DNA from: Bacillus sp. REN10
GTDB lineage: Bacteria > Bacillota > Bacilli > Bacillales > Domibacillaceae
DNA length: 64,000 nucleotides
Direction: 5' to 3'
Assembly: GCF_016820555.1 (NCBI RefSeq)
Contig: NZ_JADHDW010000003.1
Coordinates: 1 to 64,000, forward strand
Shown one piece after another: positions 43,638 to 51,851 of this stretch. Every line of letters starts with the position of its first letter. The first letter of the stretch is position 1. A program made the position numbers and the translations under genes. Under the pieces are notes generated by a model, which saw nothing but the letters and a program-made list of their open reading frames with translations, searched no databases and was not told the DNA's origin.

Positions 43638-44261
43638 ATGAAATTGACGACAGAATTAGTTATTTTATGGTTAAGACGAGCTAATGATGCCATCCAAGAA
43701 AATCAAGAGTATTTAACCGAGCTTGATCAAATCATTGGGGATGGTGATCATGGAATTAATATGGCACGCGGTTTTCAAGCAGCGCTTGAGCATTTGAACA
43801 GTCAAACATACGAAACCCCAGGAGCGGTATTGAAGGATGTTGCGATGGTTCTTTTATCCAAAATTGGAGGGGCGGCCGGTCCGTTATATGCATCAGCTTT
43901 ATTGAAAATGGCTGCAACGATGAGGGATGAAGAAGCAATTGCTTTTCCTCTTTTTCAAAAGGCGATCGATGAAGCGGTCAAGGGCTTGCAGCATCGCGGA
44001 AAGTCAGTTGAAAATGAAAAAACGTTGATTGATGTATGGGCACCATTTGCTCAATACCTTTCGACCCGATCCGACTGGGGCATGGAAGAATGGTCTAATG
44101 TATTGACAGAAGCGAAGAACAAAACAAAGGCTATGCAAGCTACAAAAGGAAGAGCAGCTTACTACAAAGAAAAATCGATCGGCCATCTAGATGCTGGAGC
44201 AACTTCTTCTTACTATCTTTTGATGGCGTTGATGGATGTGTTAAAGGAGCAATCAATATGA
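43638..44261 (+). CDS. dhaL: Dihydroxyacetone kinase, DhaL subunit
   Basis: ADP-binding subunit that hands phosphate to dihydroxyacetone on DhaK. The protein has 207 residues. The Mg-binding aspartates are in place as Asp30, Asp35 and Asp37 (LDQIIGDGDHGIN), numbering that matches E. coli DhaL. A C-terminal SIGHLDAGATSSYYLL closes the barrel. The start follows AAAGGAGG, 18 bases after dhaK, and its end overlaps dhaM by four bases. The tight PTS-type form, not the ATP-dependent fused kinase, is indicated. Confidence 0.95.
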   Translation: MKLTTELVILWLRRANDAIQENQEYLTELDQIIGDGDHGINMARGFQAALEHLNSQTYETPGAVLKDVAMVLLSKIGGAAGPLYASALLKMAATMRDEEAIAFPLFQKAIDEAVKGLQHRGKSVENEKTLIDVWAPFAQYLSTRSDWGMEEWSNVLTEAKNKTKAMQATKGRAAYYKEKSIGHLDAGATSSYYLLMALMDVLKEQSI

Positions 44262-44635
44262 GCAAAGTAGGTATTGTGTTAATTTCACATAGTAAGCAAA
44301 TTGTTGATGGTTTATATGAATTGATTCGACAAGTGGAGAAAGAAGTCGTGATTGCTTGTGCAGGTGGAACAGAGGACGGACGAATTGGCACAAGCTTAGA
44401 AAAAATCCAGCAGGCTATTCAAGAAGCAAACAGCGAAAAGGGCGTGTTAATGTTTTATGACCTCGGTTCTGCTAAAATGAATGGCGAATTAGCGGTCGAG
44501 CTTGGTGATATGTTAAATGTATACCTCGTAGATGCGCCGCTCATTGAAGGTAGTTATATTGCCGCGGTAGAAGCTGGTTTAGGAAAGGAAGCATTCGCTA
44601 TTAAAGAAGAAATTGAGAGTTATTATTCAAGGTAA
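44258..44635 (+). CDS. dhaM: Phosphotransfer subunit DhaM (EIIA-Dha domain only)
   Basis: Carries phosphate from the PTS to DhaL-bound ADP. The protein has 125 residues and the active His is residue 11 in VLISHSKQIVDG. GGTEDGRIGTS and the VLMFYDLGSAKMN strand complete the fold. It has only the EIIA-type domain and no HPr or enzyme I parts, so the host HPr must phosphorylate it, as in other Firmicutes. The ATG overlaps the dhaL stop. Confidence 0.92.
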   Translation: MSKVGIVLISHSKQIVDGLYELIRQVEKEVVIACAGGTEDGRIGTSLEKIQQAIQEANSEKGVLMFYDLGSAKMNGELAVELGDMLNVYLVDAPLIEGSYIAAVEAGLGKEAFAIKEEIESYYSR

Positions 44636-44674
44636 GTAATAAGGAGAATTGGTAATAAGTAATGGAGTGACAAG

Positions 44675-47209
44675 ATGGATTTAAAAAAAATAATGAAAGA
44701 ATGGGCCAATGCCCTAGCACTAGAAATCAAAGAGTTAAAACAGCAGGAAGGAAGAGGGCTTCCCTTGATAGAAGGAGAATGTATTGAATCCTCTTCAGAA
44801 AAAGCGATTTATCATTTCAAAAGCTTGTTAGATATGCGATTGCCAGAAGGTGTGCCTGTCAGAATAGAGACGGCAAACGAACAAATAAAGGGAACGGTCC
44901 TTTCTTGTTACGGAAAAGAAATAACGATTGAATTGCAATCCCTGATGAGTGATGACATCGAGGAAGCTGAGTTGTTTAGCGAGCCATGGGAATTATTGCA
45001 AAAGCTATCGGAGCGTTTGCAAGAAGCAGGAGAGACGGCAAAAGGCGTGTCTCGCATGAACAGGCTACTTCATCCATCTACGCCAGATCAGCATCCAAAA
45101 GAAAAAGTGAAAAGCCCGGTTCATGAAGCAGCTTTACGAGCACAATATAATCCAATCACTTATATATGGGGCCCGCCCGGTACAGGAAAAACTTTTACAT
45201 TAGCAAGAATTGCCGCTAGACATTATGTCAATAAAAAGAAAGTCCTCATTGTTTCACATAGTAACGCCGCTGTAGATGTCCTGTTAATGGAGTTAATGCA
45301 GTTTTTAAAAAGTAGACAAAAATGGAGCTCGGGAGATGTAATTCGTTACAGTCATGCGAGTGCAGCACAGGCGGCTGAATTAAATGAAATGCTTCCTGAT
45401 AAGTTAATGGAGCACCGTCATCCGGCTTTATATAGCCAATATATTCAGCAAAAAATGAACTATCGAATAAGCGGTGAAGATATAAATGACAGACATTCAC
45501 AACAAGCGATCAAAGAGTGGAAAGAAAAGCGTGAACAAACGGTTGAGAGAGCTTCTGTTATTGGAGTGACGCTGTCTAAAGCAGCGCTTGATCCTTTTAT
45601 TTATGAAAACGAATTCGACCTTGTCATTATCGATGAAGCTAGTATGGCATTTACTCCGCAGCTTGCCTTTGCAGCGACATTAGGTAGACATACTGTTGTA
45701 TGCGGCGACTTTAAACAGCTGCCTCCGATTGCCGTGAGCTCGCATCCGCTTGTACGTAAATGGTTAAAACAGGATATCTTTTTTCATTCTGGTATTGCAG
45801 AAAGCGCGTCTTCTTCTCAAGGTCATCCGCATTTATTTATGCTCAATACTCAGCGGCGAATGCATCCTCATATTTCAGCCTTTACGAATAAAGAGTTTTA
45901 TGATGGGAAAGTTAAAGATGCTCCCTCATTAGAAAAAGACAGGCGATCCATCGTGTTAAAAGCGCCCTTTCCTGGGGAAGCGATGACTCTTGTTGACACA
46001 AGCGGTGCATGGCCGGATGCGTTAAAAGAACAATATTCCGCATCTAAATACAATCTTACCTCCTTATTGATCGCTCTTCAGCTATTTTCAGAAGCAAAAG
46101 CATCAGGGGTTCAAACAGTTGGCTTTATTTCTCCTTATCGTATACAAACTCAATTAATGAACGCTTGTTTAGCCGAGTTGTTTAGCGAAGAATGGGCCAA
46201 TCAGTCGTTTACAGCCGCCACTGTTCATAAGTTTCAAGGATCTGAACGAGATTTGATTATTTTTGATGCGGTGGATGCGCCCCCGCAACTGATTTCAGGA
46301 GGGCTTCTCAGGGGGAAAGAGAGCGAAAGATTAATGAATGTGGCCATGACGAGAGCGAAAGGAAAATTTATTTTACTGGCTAATCAAGCTTTTTTCCAAA
46401 AGACAATGGCTCCTCATGAAAAGCTAAGAAGACTTCTGTATTATCTTGAAACGACGAAACAAACCTATCAACTAGAGCAGCTGTTTCATAAAAAGGAATC
46501 GTTAAACAAAGCGATTACCCATGTAGTAAAAGAAGAAGAATCCCTTTGGCTAAAGGATCTATTGAAGGCGAAACAGTCCATTATAATAGGCTTGCCCCCT
46601 AAATCTAAACCGAATAAACAGTTTTGGAGCGCCGTTAAGAGGCAGCAGTCGAAGTGTTCAATTAAACTATTATGCAAATTGAAAAAGGTGCCTTTTTCTA
46701 ACGTAGAGCTAGTTGCGGAGGCTGTGCCTTTTCCGTTTATGATCATTGATGCCAACATATTTTGGCTAGGAGCACCTTTAAGGAAAGAGCAAACGCCCAA
46801 CGTTCGATTGCAATGCAAGACATTTATTCAGCATTTTTTAAAAGCGTTCAGCACGAAGAATAATCGTTTAGAGTTAAAAGAACTGCTGAAGTCAACGAAA
46901 AAGCGATCGTTTATTTTATCGAGGGAACAATTGTTACATGAGTACGTCGATCTATATAGTCGCTGCCCGATTTGTTCTCATAAACAGCAGATCCGAATGA
47001 CGCAGCAAAAGTATGTAAGGCTAGAATGCAGCCATTGCGAGCAAGGAGAGTTTCTTTCTAAGCAGCTATTGCAACATTACTTATCAGCCGTTGGCGCCAA
47101 GTGTATCGCTTGTGACTCAACGCTTCAGGCGGAATGGACAGGAGAGAAGATAGCCGCTGTTTGTACAACATGCCATCAAGAAATCCTTCCTTTTCAATTT
47201 GTTGAATAA
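44675..47209 (+). CDS. SF1B helicase with degenerate PLD-like domain and zinc ribbons
   Basis: An 844-residue protein. After a 150-residue N-terminal domain comes an Upf1/Dna2-type superfamily 1 helicase: Walker A GPPGTGKT near residue 165, SHSNAAVDV, DEAS (VIIDEASMAFTPQ), GDFKQLPP, LNTQRRMHPH and VHKFQGSERD with MNVAMTRAK. Residues about 620-705 resemble a phospholipase D-like half-domain (FMIIDANIFWLGAPL) but lack the catalytic His and Lys. Four Cys pairs at about 764, 785, 809 and 829 suggest two zinc ribbons. The start follows GGAG. It comes just after dhaM, 39 bases on, but is unrelated to that pathway. A nucleic-acid repair or quality-control role is likely; the family is unnamed. Confidence 0.85.
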   Translation: MDLKKIMKEWANALALEIKELKQQEGRGLPLIEGECIESSSEKAIYHFKSLLDMRLPEGVPVRIETANEQIKGTVLSCYGKEITIELQSLMSDDIEEAELFSEPWELLQKLSERLQEAGETAKGVSRMNRLLHPSTPDQHPKEKVKSPVHEAALRAQYNPITYIWGPPGTGKTFTLARIAARHYVNKKKVLIVSHSNAAVDVLLMELMQFLKSRQKWSSGDVIRYSHASAAQAAELNEMLPDKLMEHRHPALYSQYIQQKMNYRISGEDINDRHSQQAIKEWKEKREQTVERASVIGVTLSKAALDPFIYENEFDLVIIDEASMAFTPQLAFAATLGRHTVVCGDFKQLPPIAVSSHPLVRKWLKQDIFFHSGIAESASSSQGHPHLFMLNTQRRMHPHISAFTNKEFYDGKVKDAPSLEKDRRSIVLKAPFPGEAMTLVDTSGAWPDALKEQYSASKYNLTSLLIALQLFSEAKASGVQTVGFISPYRIQTQLMNACLAELFSEEWANQSFTAATVHKFQGSERDLIIFDAVDAPPQLISGGLLRGKESERLMNVAMTRAKGKFILLANQAFFQKTMAPHEKLRRLLYYLETTKQTYQLEQLFHKKESLNKAITHVVKEEESLWLKDLLKAKQSIIIGLPPKSKPNKQFWSAVKRQQSKCSIKLLCKLKKVPFSNVELVAEAVPFPFMIIDANIFWLGAPLRKEQTPNVRLQCKTFIQHFLKAFSTKNNRLELKELLKSTKKRSFILSREQLLHEYVDLYSRCPICSHKQQIRMTQQKYVRLECSHCEQGEFLSKQLLQHYLSAVGAKCIACDSTLQAEWTGEKIAAVCTTCHQEILPFQFVE

Positions 47210-47249
47210 TCGAATTGATAAGAAATATCACTATTTCCTTTATTTTGAT

Positions 47250-47313
47250 ATAAGAAAAACTTATTGATTCCGATTCAATTCTTGTTATTTACTTATGTAA
47301 ATGATTGTATTAT
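47250..47313 (+). promoter_or_regulatory. acnA promoter with CcpC operator
   Basis: ATAA, seven bases, TTAT at 47250-47264 is a perfect CcpC dyad. A second half-site CTTAT lies at 47292-47296. Candidate -10 is TATTAT (47308-47313) with TTATTT 17 bases upstream. The dyad then lies about 60-65 bases, and the half-site about 27 bases, before the start point, the same geometry as the CcpC-controlled citB promoter of B. subtilis. Confidence 0.75.
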
Positions 47314-47396
47314 GATGAAATTGTGTGAAAAGTTTCGACTCTATTTTAAACTTTTCTACCATTGTCTACATATTTGAGAAAAGAGGGGGAATCGGG

Positions 47397-50117
47397 ATGA
47401 CAAAAAATGATGTGTTTAATGCCCGTTCTAGTTTTGAACTTGATGGTAAGCGCTACAATTACTATCGTTTAGCTGCTTTAGAAGAAGCGGGTGTGGCGAA
47501 AGTTTCCCGCCTGCCATATTCTGTGAAAGTCCTTTTAGAATCTGTACTTCGCCAACATGATGGCTATGTAATTAAAGATGAGCACGTTAAAAATTTAGCG
47601 AACTGGGGTTCTGCTGATGTGAAAGATGCAGAAGTACCATTTAAACCTTCTCGTGTTATTTTACAAGATTTCACGGGCGTTCCGGTTGTTGTTGACCTTG
47701 CTTCTTTGCGTAAAGCAATGGCTGACATGGGAGGCAACCCGGATGTAATTAACCCTGAAATCGGTGTGGATCTTGTGATCGACCATTCCGTTCAAGTTGA
47801 TACTTACGGTACACCTGAAGCGTTAGATAAAAACATGGAGCTTGAATTTGAGCGTAACGCTGAGCGTTATGAATTCTTAAGCTGGGCTCAGAAAGCATTC
47901 GATAATTACCGTGCAGTTCCGCCGGCGACTGGAATCGTTCACCAAGTAAACCTTGAATACTTAGCGAACGTTGTCCATGCGGTTGAAACAGCGAACGGTG
48001 AATTTGAAGCATATCCGGATACGCTAGTAGGAACAGACTCTCATACAACAATGATTAACGGTATCGGTGTTCTTGGCTGGGGCGTTGGCGGAATTGAAGC
48101 GGAAGCAGGAATGCTTGGCCAGCCTTCTTATTTCCCAATCCCTGAAGTAATCGGTGTGAAGTTAACAGGCGAACTTCCAAACGGAGCGACGGCGACAGAC
48201 TTAGCGCTTAAAGTGACTCAAGTTCTTCGTCAAAAAGGAGTAGTAGGTAAATTCGTTGAGTTCTTCGGTCCTGGAGTTGCTCAGCTTCCGTTAGCTGACC
48301 GTGCGACAATCGCCAACATGGCGCCTGAGTATGGGGCAACTTGCGGTTTCTTCCCAGTGGATTCTGAGTCATTAGACTATATGCGTCTAACAGGCCGCGA
48401 AGAAGGTCACATTAGAGTGGTTGAACAATATTTGAAAGAAAACGGCATGTTCTTCACAGCTGATAACGAAGATCCTGTTTACACAGATGTTGTCGAATTG
48501 AACCTTGCTGAAATTGAGCCGAATTTATCAGGCCCTAAACGTCCGCAAGACTTGATTCCTCTATCTAGCATGCAGAAATCATTCCAAGAAGCGGTAAGCG
48601 CTCCAGCTGGAAACCATGGTTTCGGATTAAATGCAGATGAGTTAGACAAACAAACAACAGTGAAACTTGCTGATGGCGAAGAAGTAGAGATGAAAACAGG
48701 TGCGGTAGCGATTGCAGCGATCACATCTTGTACAAATACATCTAACCCTTACGTATTGCTTGCTGCTGGTTTAGTAGCGAAGAAAGCTGTTGAATTAGGT
48801 CTTGAAGTACCTAAATACGTAAAAACATCTTTAGCGCCAGGATCTAAAGTAGTAACTGGTTACTTGCGCGATGCTGGGCTACTAGGCTACATGGAGAAAA
48901 TCGGATTTAACCTAGTCGGTTACGGTTGTACAACATGTATCGGTAACTCCGGTCCGTTAAAAGATGAAATCGAAAAAGCGATTTCTGAGTCAGATCTTCT
49001 AGTGACATCTGTTCTTTCAGGTAACCGTAACTTTGAAGGACGTATTCATCCGCTAGTGAAAGCGAACTACTTGGCTTCTCCGCCATTAGTTGTGGCTTAT
49101 GCCTTAGCTGGCACAGTGAATATTGACTTCGCGAAAGATCCGATTGGAAAAGATAAAGACGGCAATGATGTCTTCTTTAAAGATATTTGGCCTGAAACTT
49201 CAGAAGTGAAGGAAGTTGTTCAACGTGCGGTTACTCCTGAGGTATTCCGTAAAGAGTATGAGCGCGTATTCGACAGCAACCCGAGCTGGAATAAAATTCA
49301 AACAAGCAATGAAGCTCTATACAGCTGGAATGAAGATTCAACGTACATTCAAAATCCTCCATTCTTTGAAGGATTATCTGCTGTACCTGAAAAAATTCAG
49401 CCACTTGCAGGTTTACGTGTAATGGGTAAATTTGGTGATTCGGTGACAACAGACCACATTTCTCCTGCTGGTGCGATTGGCAAAGATACACCTGCTGGTA
49501 AATACTTGCGTTCAAAAGGTGTAGAACCTCGTGACTTTAACTCTTATGGTTCTCGTCGTGGAAACCATGAGGTTATGATGCGTGGTACGTTTGCTAACAT
49601 TCGTATTCGTAACCAAGTGGCACCTGGCACAGAAGGTGGATTCACTACGTACTGGCCTACTGGTGAGATCATGCCGATTTATGATGCTTGCATGAAGTAT
49701 CAAGAAGATGGTACAGGTCTTGTAGTTTTAGCTGGTAAAGATTACGGAATGGGTTCTTCTCGTGACTGGGCAGCAAAAGGTACGAACCTTCTTGGCGTAA
49801 AAACAGTAATCGCAGAAAGCTATGAGCGTATTCATCGTTCTAATCTAGTGATGATGGGTGTGCTTCCGCTTCAATTTAAAGCTGGAGAGAATGCAGATAC
49901 TTTAGGCTTAACAGGTAAAGAAGTAATTGAAGTGAACTTAACAGATAATGTGAAGCCACGCGATATCGTTACAGTGACAGCAACTGATGAAGAAGGCAAC
50001 AAGAAAGAATTCCAAGCGCTTGTACGCTTCGATTCAGATGTAGAGGTAGATTACTACCGTCACGGAGGCATTTTACAAATGGTTCTTCGCAGCAAGCTGC
50101 AAAACATTAATGCATAA
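47397..50117 (+). CDS. acnA: Aconitate hydratase (aconitase)
   Basis: TCA-cycle enzyme that interconverts citrate and isocitrate with a 4Fe-4S cluster; in B. subtilis the apo-form (CitB) also binds RNA. ATG 47397 behind GAGGGGGA gives 906 residues (B. subtilis 909); 24 upstream codons are not used. Cluster ligands are Cys445 ([10 protein letters not shown]), Cys511 and Cys514 ([12 protein letters not shown]). Substrate residues in [26 protein letters not shown] and [10 protein letters not shown] are present. It is a single gene with a CcpC-type operator and a terminator. Codon choice is more biased than in its neighbours, as expected of a highly expressed gene. Confidence 0.97.
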   Translation: MTKNDVFNARSSFELDGKRYNYYRLAALEEAGVAKVSRLPYSVKVLLESVLRQHDGYVIKDEHVKNLANWGSADVKDAEVPFKPSRVILQDFTGVPVVVDLASLRKAMADMGGNPDVINPEIGVDLVIDHSVQVDTYGTPEALDKNMELEFERNAERYEFLSWAQKAFDNYRAVPPATGIVHQVNLEYLANVVHAVETANGEFEAYPDTLVGTDSHTTMINGIGVLGWGVGGIEAEAGMLGQPSYFPIPEVIGVKLTGELPNGATATDLALKVTQVLRQKGVVGKFVEFFGPGVAQLPLADRATIANMAPEYGATCGFFPVDSESLDYMRLTGREEGHIRVVEQYLKENGMFFTADNEDPVYTDVVELNLAEIEPNLSGPKRPQDLIPLSSMQKSFQEAVSAPAGNHGFGLNADELDKQTTVKLADGEEVEMKTGAVAIAAITSCTNTSNPYVLLAAGLVAKKAVELGLEVPKYVKTSLAPGSKVVTGYLRDAGLLGYMEKIGFNLVGYGCTTCIGNSGPLKDEIEKAISESDLLVTSVLSGNRNFEGRIHPLVKANYLASPPLVVAYALAGTVNIDFAKDPIGKDKDGNDVFFKDIWPETSEVKEVVQRAVTPEVFRKEYERVFDSNPSWNKIQTSNEALYSWNEDSTYIQNPPFFEGLSAVPEKIQPLAGLRVMGKFGDSVTTDHISPAGAIGKDTPAGKYLRSKGVEPRDFNSYGSRRGNHEVMMRGTFANIRIRNQVAPGTEGGFTTYWPTGEIMPIYDACMKYQEDGTGLVVLAGKDYGMGSSRDWAAKGTNLLGVKTVIAESYERIHRSNLVMMGVLPLQFKAGENADTLGLTGKEVIEVNLTDNVKPRDIVTVTATDEEGNKKEFQALVRFDSDVEVDYYRHGGILQMVLRSKLQNINA

Positions 50118-50131
50118 TTGTACATCAAGAG

Positions 50132-50168
50132 ACAAGAGATCAGTGTGAAATCTGGTCTCTTGTTTTTG
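50132..50168 (+). terminator. Terminator of acnA
   Basis: ACAAGAGATCAG and CTGGTCTCTTGT (one mismatch) with an eight-base loop, then a T run. Confidence 0.8.
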
Positions 50169-50214
50169 TATATTGAGCTTTTGTTAAAATTATTTGAAAA
50201 TTCCGTATAAAAAC

Positions 50215-50244
50215 TTGTGTTTTAGTTTAAAATGCTCATAATAA
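50215..50244 (+). promoter_or_regulatory. Candidate promoter of the FbpB-like gene
   Basis: TTGTGT (50215-50220), an 18-base spacer and TAATAA (50239-50244). No convincing Fur box is seen nearby. Confidence 0.4.
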
Positions 50245-50269
50245 GACATGGAAAGGAGGGGATTTAATT

Positions 50270-50413
50270 ATGAGAAAAGTAAGAAAAATGACATTTGCTG
50301 ACTTAGTTAAAGAAAACAAACGTGAACTGCTGAGTAACCCAGTAGCGATGAAAGCGATCGAAGACAGATTAGAAGCAAAGCATGAAAGAAGATTATTGTC
50401 ACAAGCCAAATAA
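50270..50413 (+). CDS. Short basic protein, FbpB family
   Basis: A 47-residue basic protein starting MRKVRKMTFADLVKENKREL and ending in RRLLSQAK. The FADLVKENKRELLSNPVAMKAIEDRLEAKH core fits the Fur-regulated basic protein B (FbpB) family, small proteins that in B. subtilis help the FsrA RNA act during iron shortage. ATG 50270 has AAGGAGG seven bases ahead. It is too short for a usual ORF cut-off and would be missed. Its position just after aconitase, an iron-sparing target, is suggestive, but the upstream region lacks a clear Fur box, so iron control is an inference. Confidence 0.75.
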   Translation: MRKVRKMTFADLVKENKRELLSNPVAMKAIEDRLEAKHERRLLSQAK

Positions 50414-50459
50414 TCCTATCCAACCGAGTGACGTTGTTACATACATAAAAATGCTTATT

Positions 50460-50490
50460 AGGCTGCTTGCTATATAGAAGCAGCCTTTCT
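50460..50490 (+). terminator. Terminator after the FbpB-like gene
   Basis: AGGCTGCTT and AAGCAGCCT around a nine-base loop, followed by TTTCT. Confidence 0.7.
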
Positions 50491-50610
50491 GATGGGGCCG
50501 ATACTCTTTTCCTGTTTCTAATATTCTTTATTTTGTTGAAGTACTCCTATATACTTTAGAATGAATAGTTATTTGTAACTTCCAAATAAAGAGAAAAGGG
50601 AGAAAAATAG

Positions 50611-51030
50611 ATGTTACTATCAAAAAAAGAAATACAAGTGCGCTACGCAGAAACAGATGCAATGCAAGTCGTCTATCATGGCCAATATGTCGTTTGGTTT
50701 GAACTTGGCAGAACACAGCTGATTGAAGACTTAGGATTTAATTACGCGGAAATGGAAAAAGAGGGGTATGTGTCTCCGGTTCTTGATATTCAGCTTTCTT
50801 ATAAAAAGCCGTTTAAATATGGAGATTATGCCTGGGTCTATACATGGATTGAAGAGTATTCAGGTGTACGTACGACCTATGGCTATGAAATCAAAAACGC
50901 TCAAGGGGAAGTGTGTGTAACGGGAAAAAGTGTGCATACCGTTGTGAAAAAAGATACCTTTAGACCAGTTTCAATGAAGAAAGTGTTTCCGAATTGGCAT
51001 CAAGCCTATGAGCAAAACAAAAAGCAATGA
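50611..51030 (+). CDS. yneP: YneP, hotdog-fold acyl-CoA thioesterase
   Basis: A 139-residue 4-hydroxybenzoyl-CoA thioesterase-like protein. The signature VRYAETDAMQVVYHGQYVVWFELGR includes the catalytic Asp at about residue 16. Length and position match B. subtilis YneP. The start follows AAAGGGAG. It lies 18 bases before yneQ and probably shares its transcript. The acyl substrate is not known. Confidence 0.92.
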   Translation: MLLSKKEIQVRYAETDAMQVVYHGQYVVWFELGRTQLIEDLGFNYAEMEKEGYVSPVLDIQLSYKKPFKYGDYAWVYTWIEEYSGVRTTYGYEIKNAQGEVCVTGKSVHTVVKKDTFRPVSMKKVFPNWHQAYEQNKKQ

Positions 51031-51048
51031 TCGAGGAAGGGAGCAGGA

Positions 51049-51351
51049 ATGGCATTTGGTATAACAAGAAAAGAAGTGCAGCAATGGAAACAAGCCATTG
51101 GTCGAGGGGAAATCGCTTTTCTCACTCATTATTGGTTAGATGACCGGTTCCCTAATTGCAAAACGGTGACGAAAGTTGGTTGTCGTGATCTGGATCAGCT
51201 AGCCGAGTGGGGAAAGCAGTATGGTCTTATGAAAGAGTGGATAGATGTAAGAAAAGTAAATTATCCTCACTATGATTTGTTCGGCGAGCGGCAAAAAATA
51301 ATATTAGAAAGAGAAGGATTAGAAGAGCATATCGTTAAGTTTCGATTATAA
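51049..51351 (+). CDS. yneQ: YneQ, conserved hypothetical protein
   Basis: A 100-residue cytosolic protein with one motif-rich region (FLTHYWLDDRFPNCKTVTKVGCRD) and a C-terminal PHYDLFGERQKIILEREG. It matches B. subtilis YneQ in length and position between yneP and yneR. No function is known. The start follows AAGGGAG. The stop codon is part of the downstream terminator stem. Confidence 0.9.
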   Translation: MAFGITRKEVQQWKQAIGRGEIAFLTHYWLDDRFPNCKTVTKVGCRDLDQLAEWGKQYGLMKEWIDVRKVNYPHYDLFGERQKIILEREGLEEHIVKFRL

Positions 51352-51390
51352 AGCGAAAAGGAAGAAAGATGTCCTTTTCGCTTTTTTTCA
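51351..51390. terminator. Terminator of yneP-yneQ (possibly bidirectional)
   Basis: AAGCGAAAAGGA and its exact complement, followed by seven T on the plus strand; it lies between convergent yneQ and yneR. Confidence 0.8.
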
Positions 51391-51684
51391 TTCGGGCTTC
51401 ACGTATGTATATTCAGGCTCATCTAATTTCTGGTTATAGTGTACATGAAGATCATGTCCGTCAAAGAACCAAAGATCTTTTTGTTCAACAAAAAAGACGA
51501 TACCATCATATTCTTTCTTTGCACCAATTTCTATCGGTTCTTCCTTCGTTAAACCTAGTGAAAAACTGTCATGAAGCGGACTGGACCCGCCATAGCGAAC
51601 GAAAAAGCGAATGAACTCTCCTGATTGTACGTCTACTTCTTGTTTAAACCACGATAGTGCTTCTGAATGGATAATGATGTTCAT
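51388..51684 (-). CDS. yneR: YneR, HesB/IscA-like fold protein
   Basis: A 98-residue protein of the HesB-like (iron-sulfur assembly fold) family. The IscA cysteines are not present here (no Cys in the sequence), so a cluster-carrier role is unlikely. The RFFVRYGGSSPLHDSFSLGL stretch matches B. subtilis YneR. ATG 51684 (eight bases from GGAGGTG) is preferred over ATG 51690. It is convergent with yneQ. Confidence 0.9.
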   Translation of the reverse strand: MNIIIHSEALSWFKQEVDVQSGEFIRFFVRYGGSSPLHDSFSLGLTKEEPIEIGAKKEYDGIVFFVEQKDLWFFDGHDLHVHYNQKLDEPEYTYVKPE

Positions 51685-51851
51685 AGTCATTTCACCTCCA
51701 GTTTAGTTTATCATTTTACGAGGAAGATTGATAATTTTTCTTCCTTTGTTTTATGAGTATTTATTAGTTCTAAAGTATGTTTTTGAAAATTATAAATAAT
51801 ACAATAGACATGTATAAATTTATGAATAATAATAAGATAAGGAGGTGTGTC

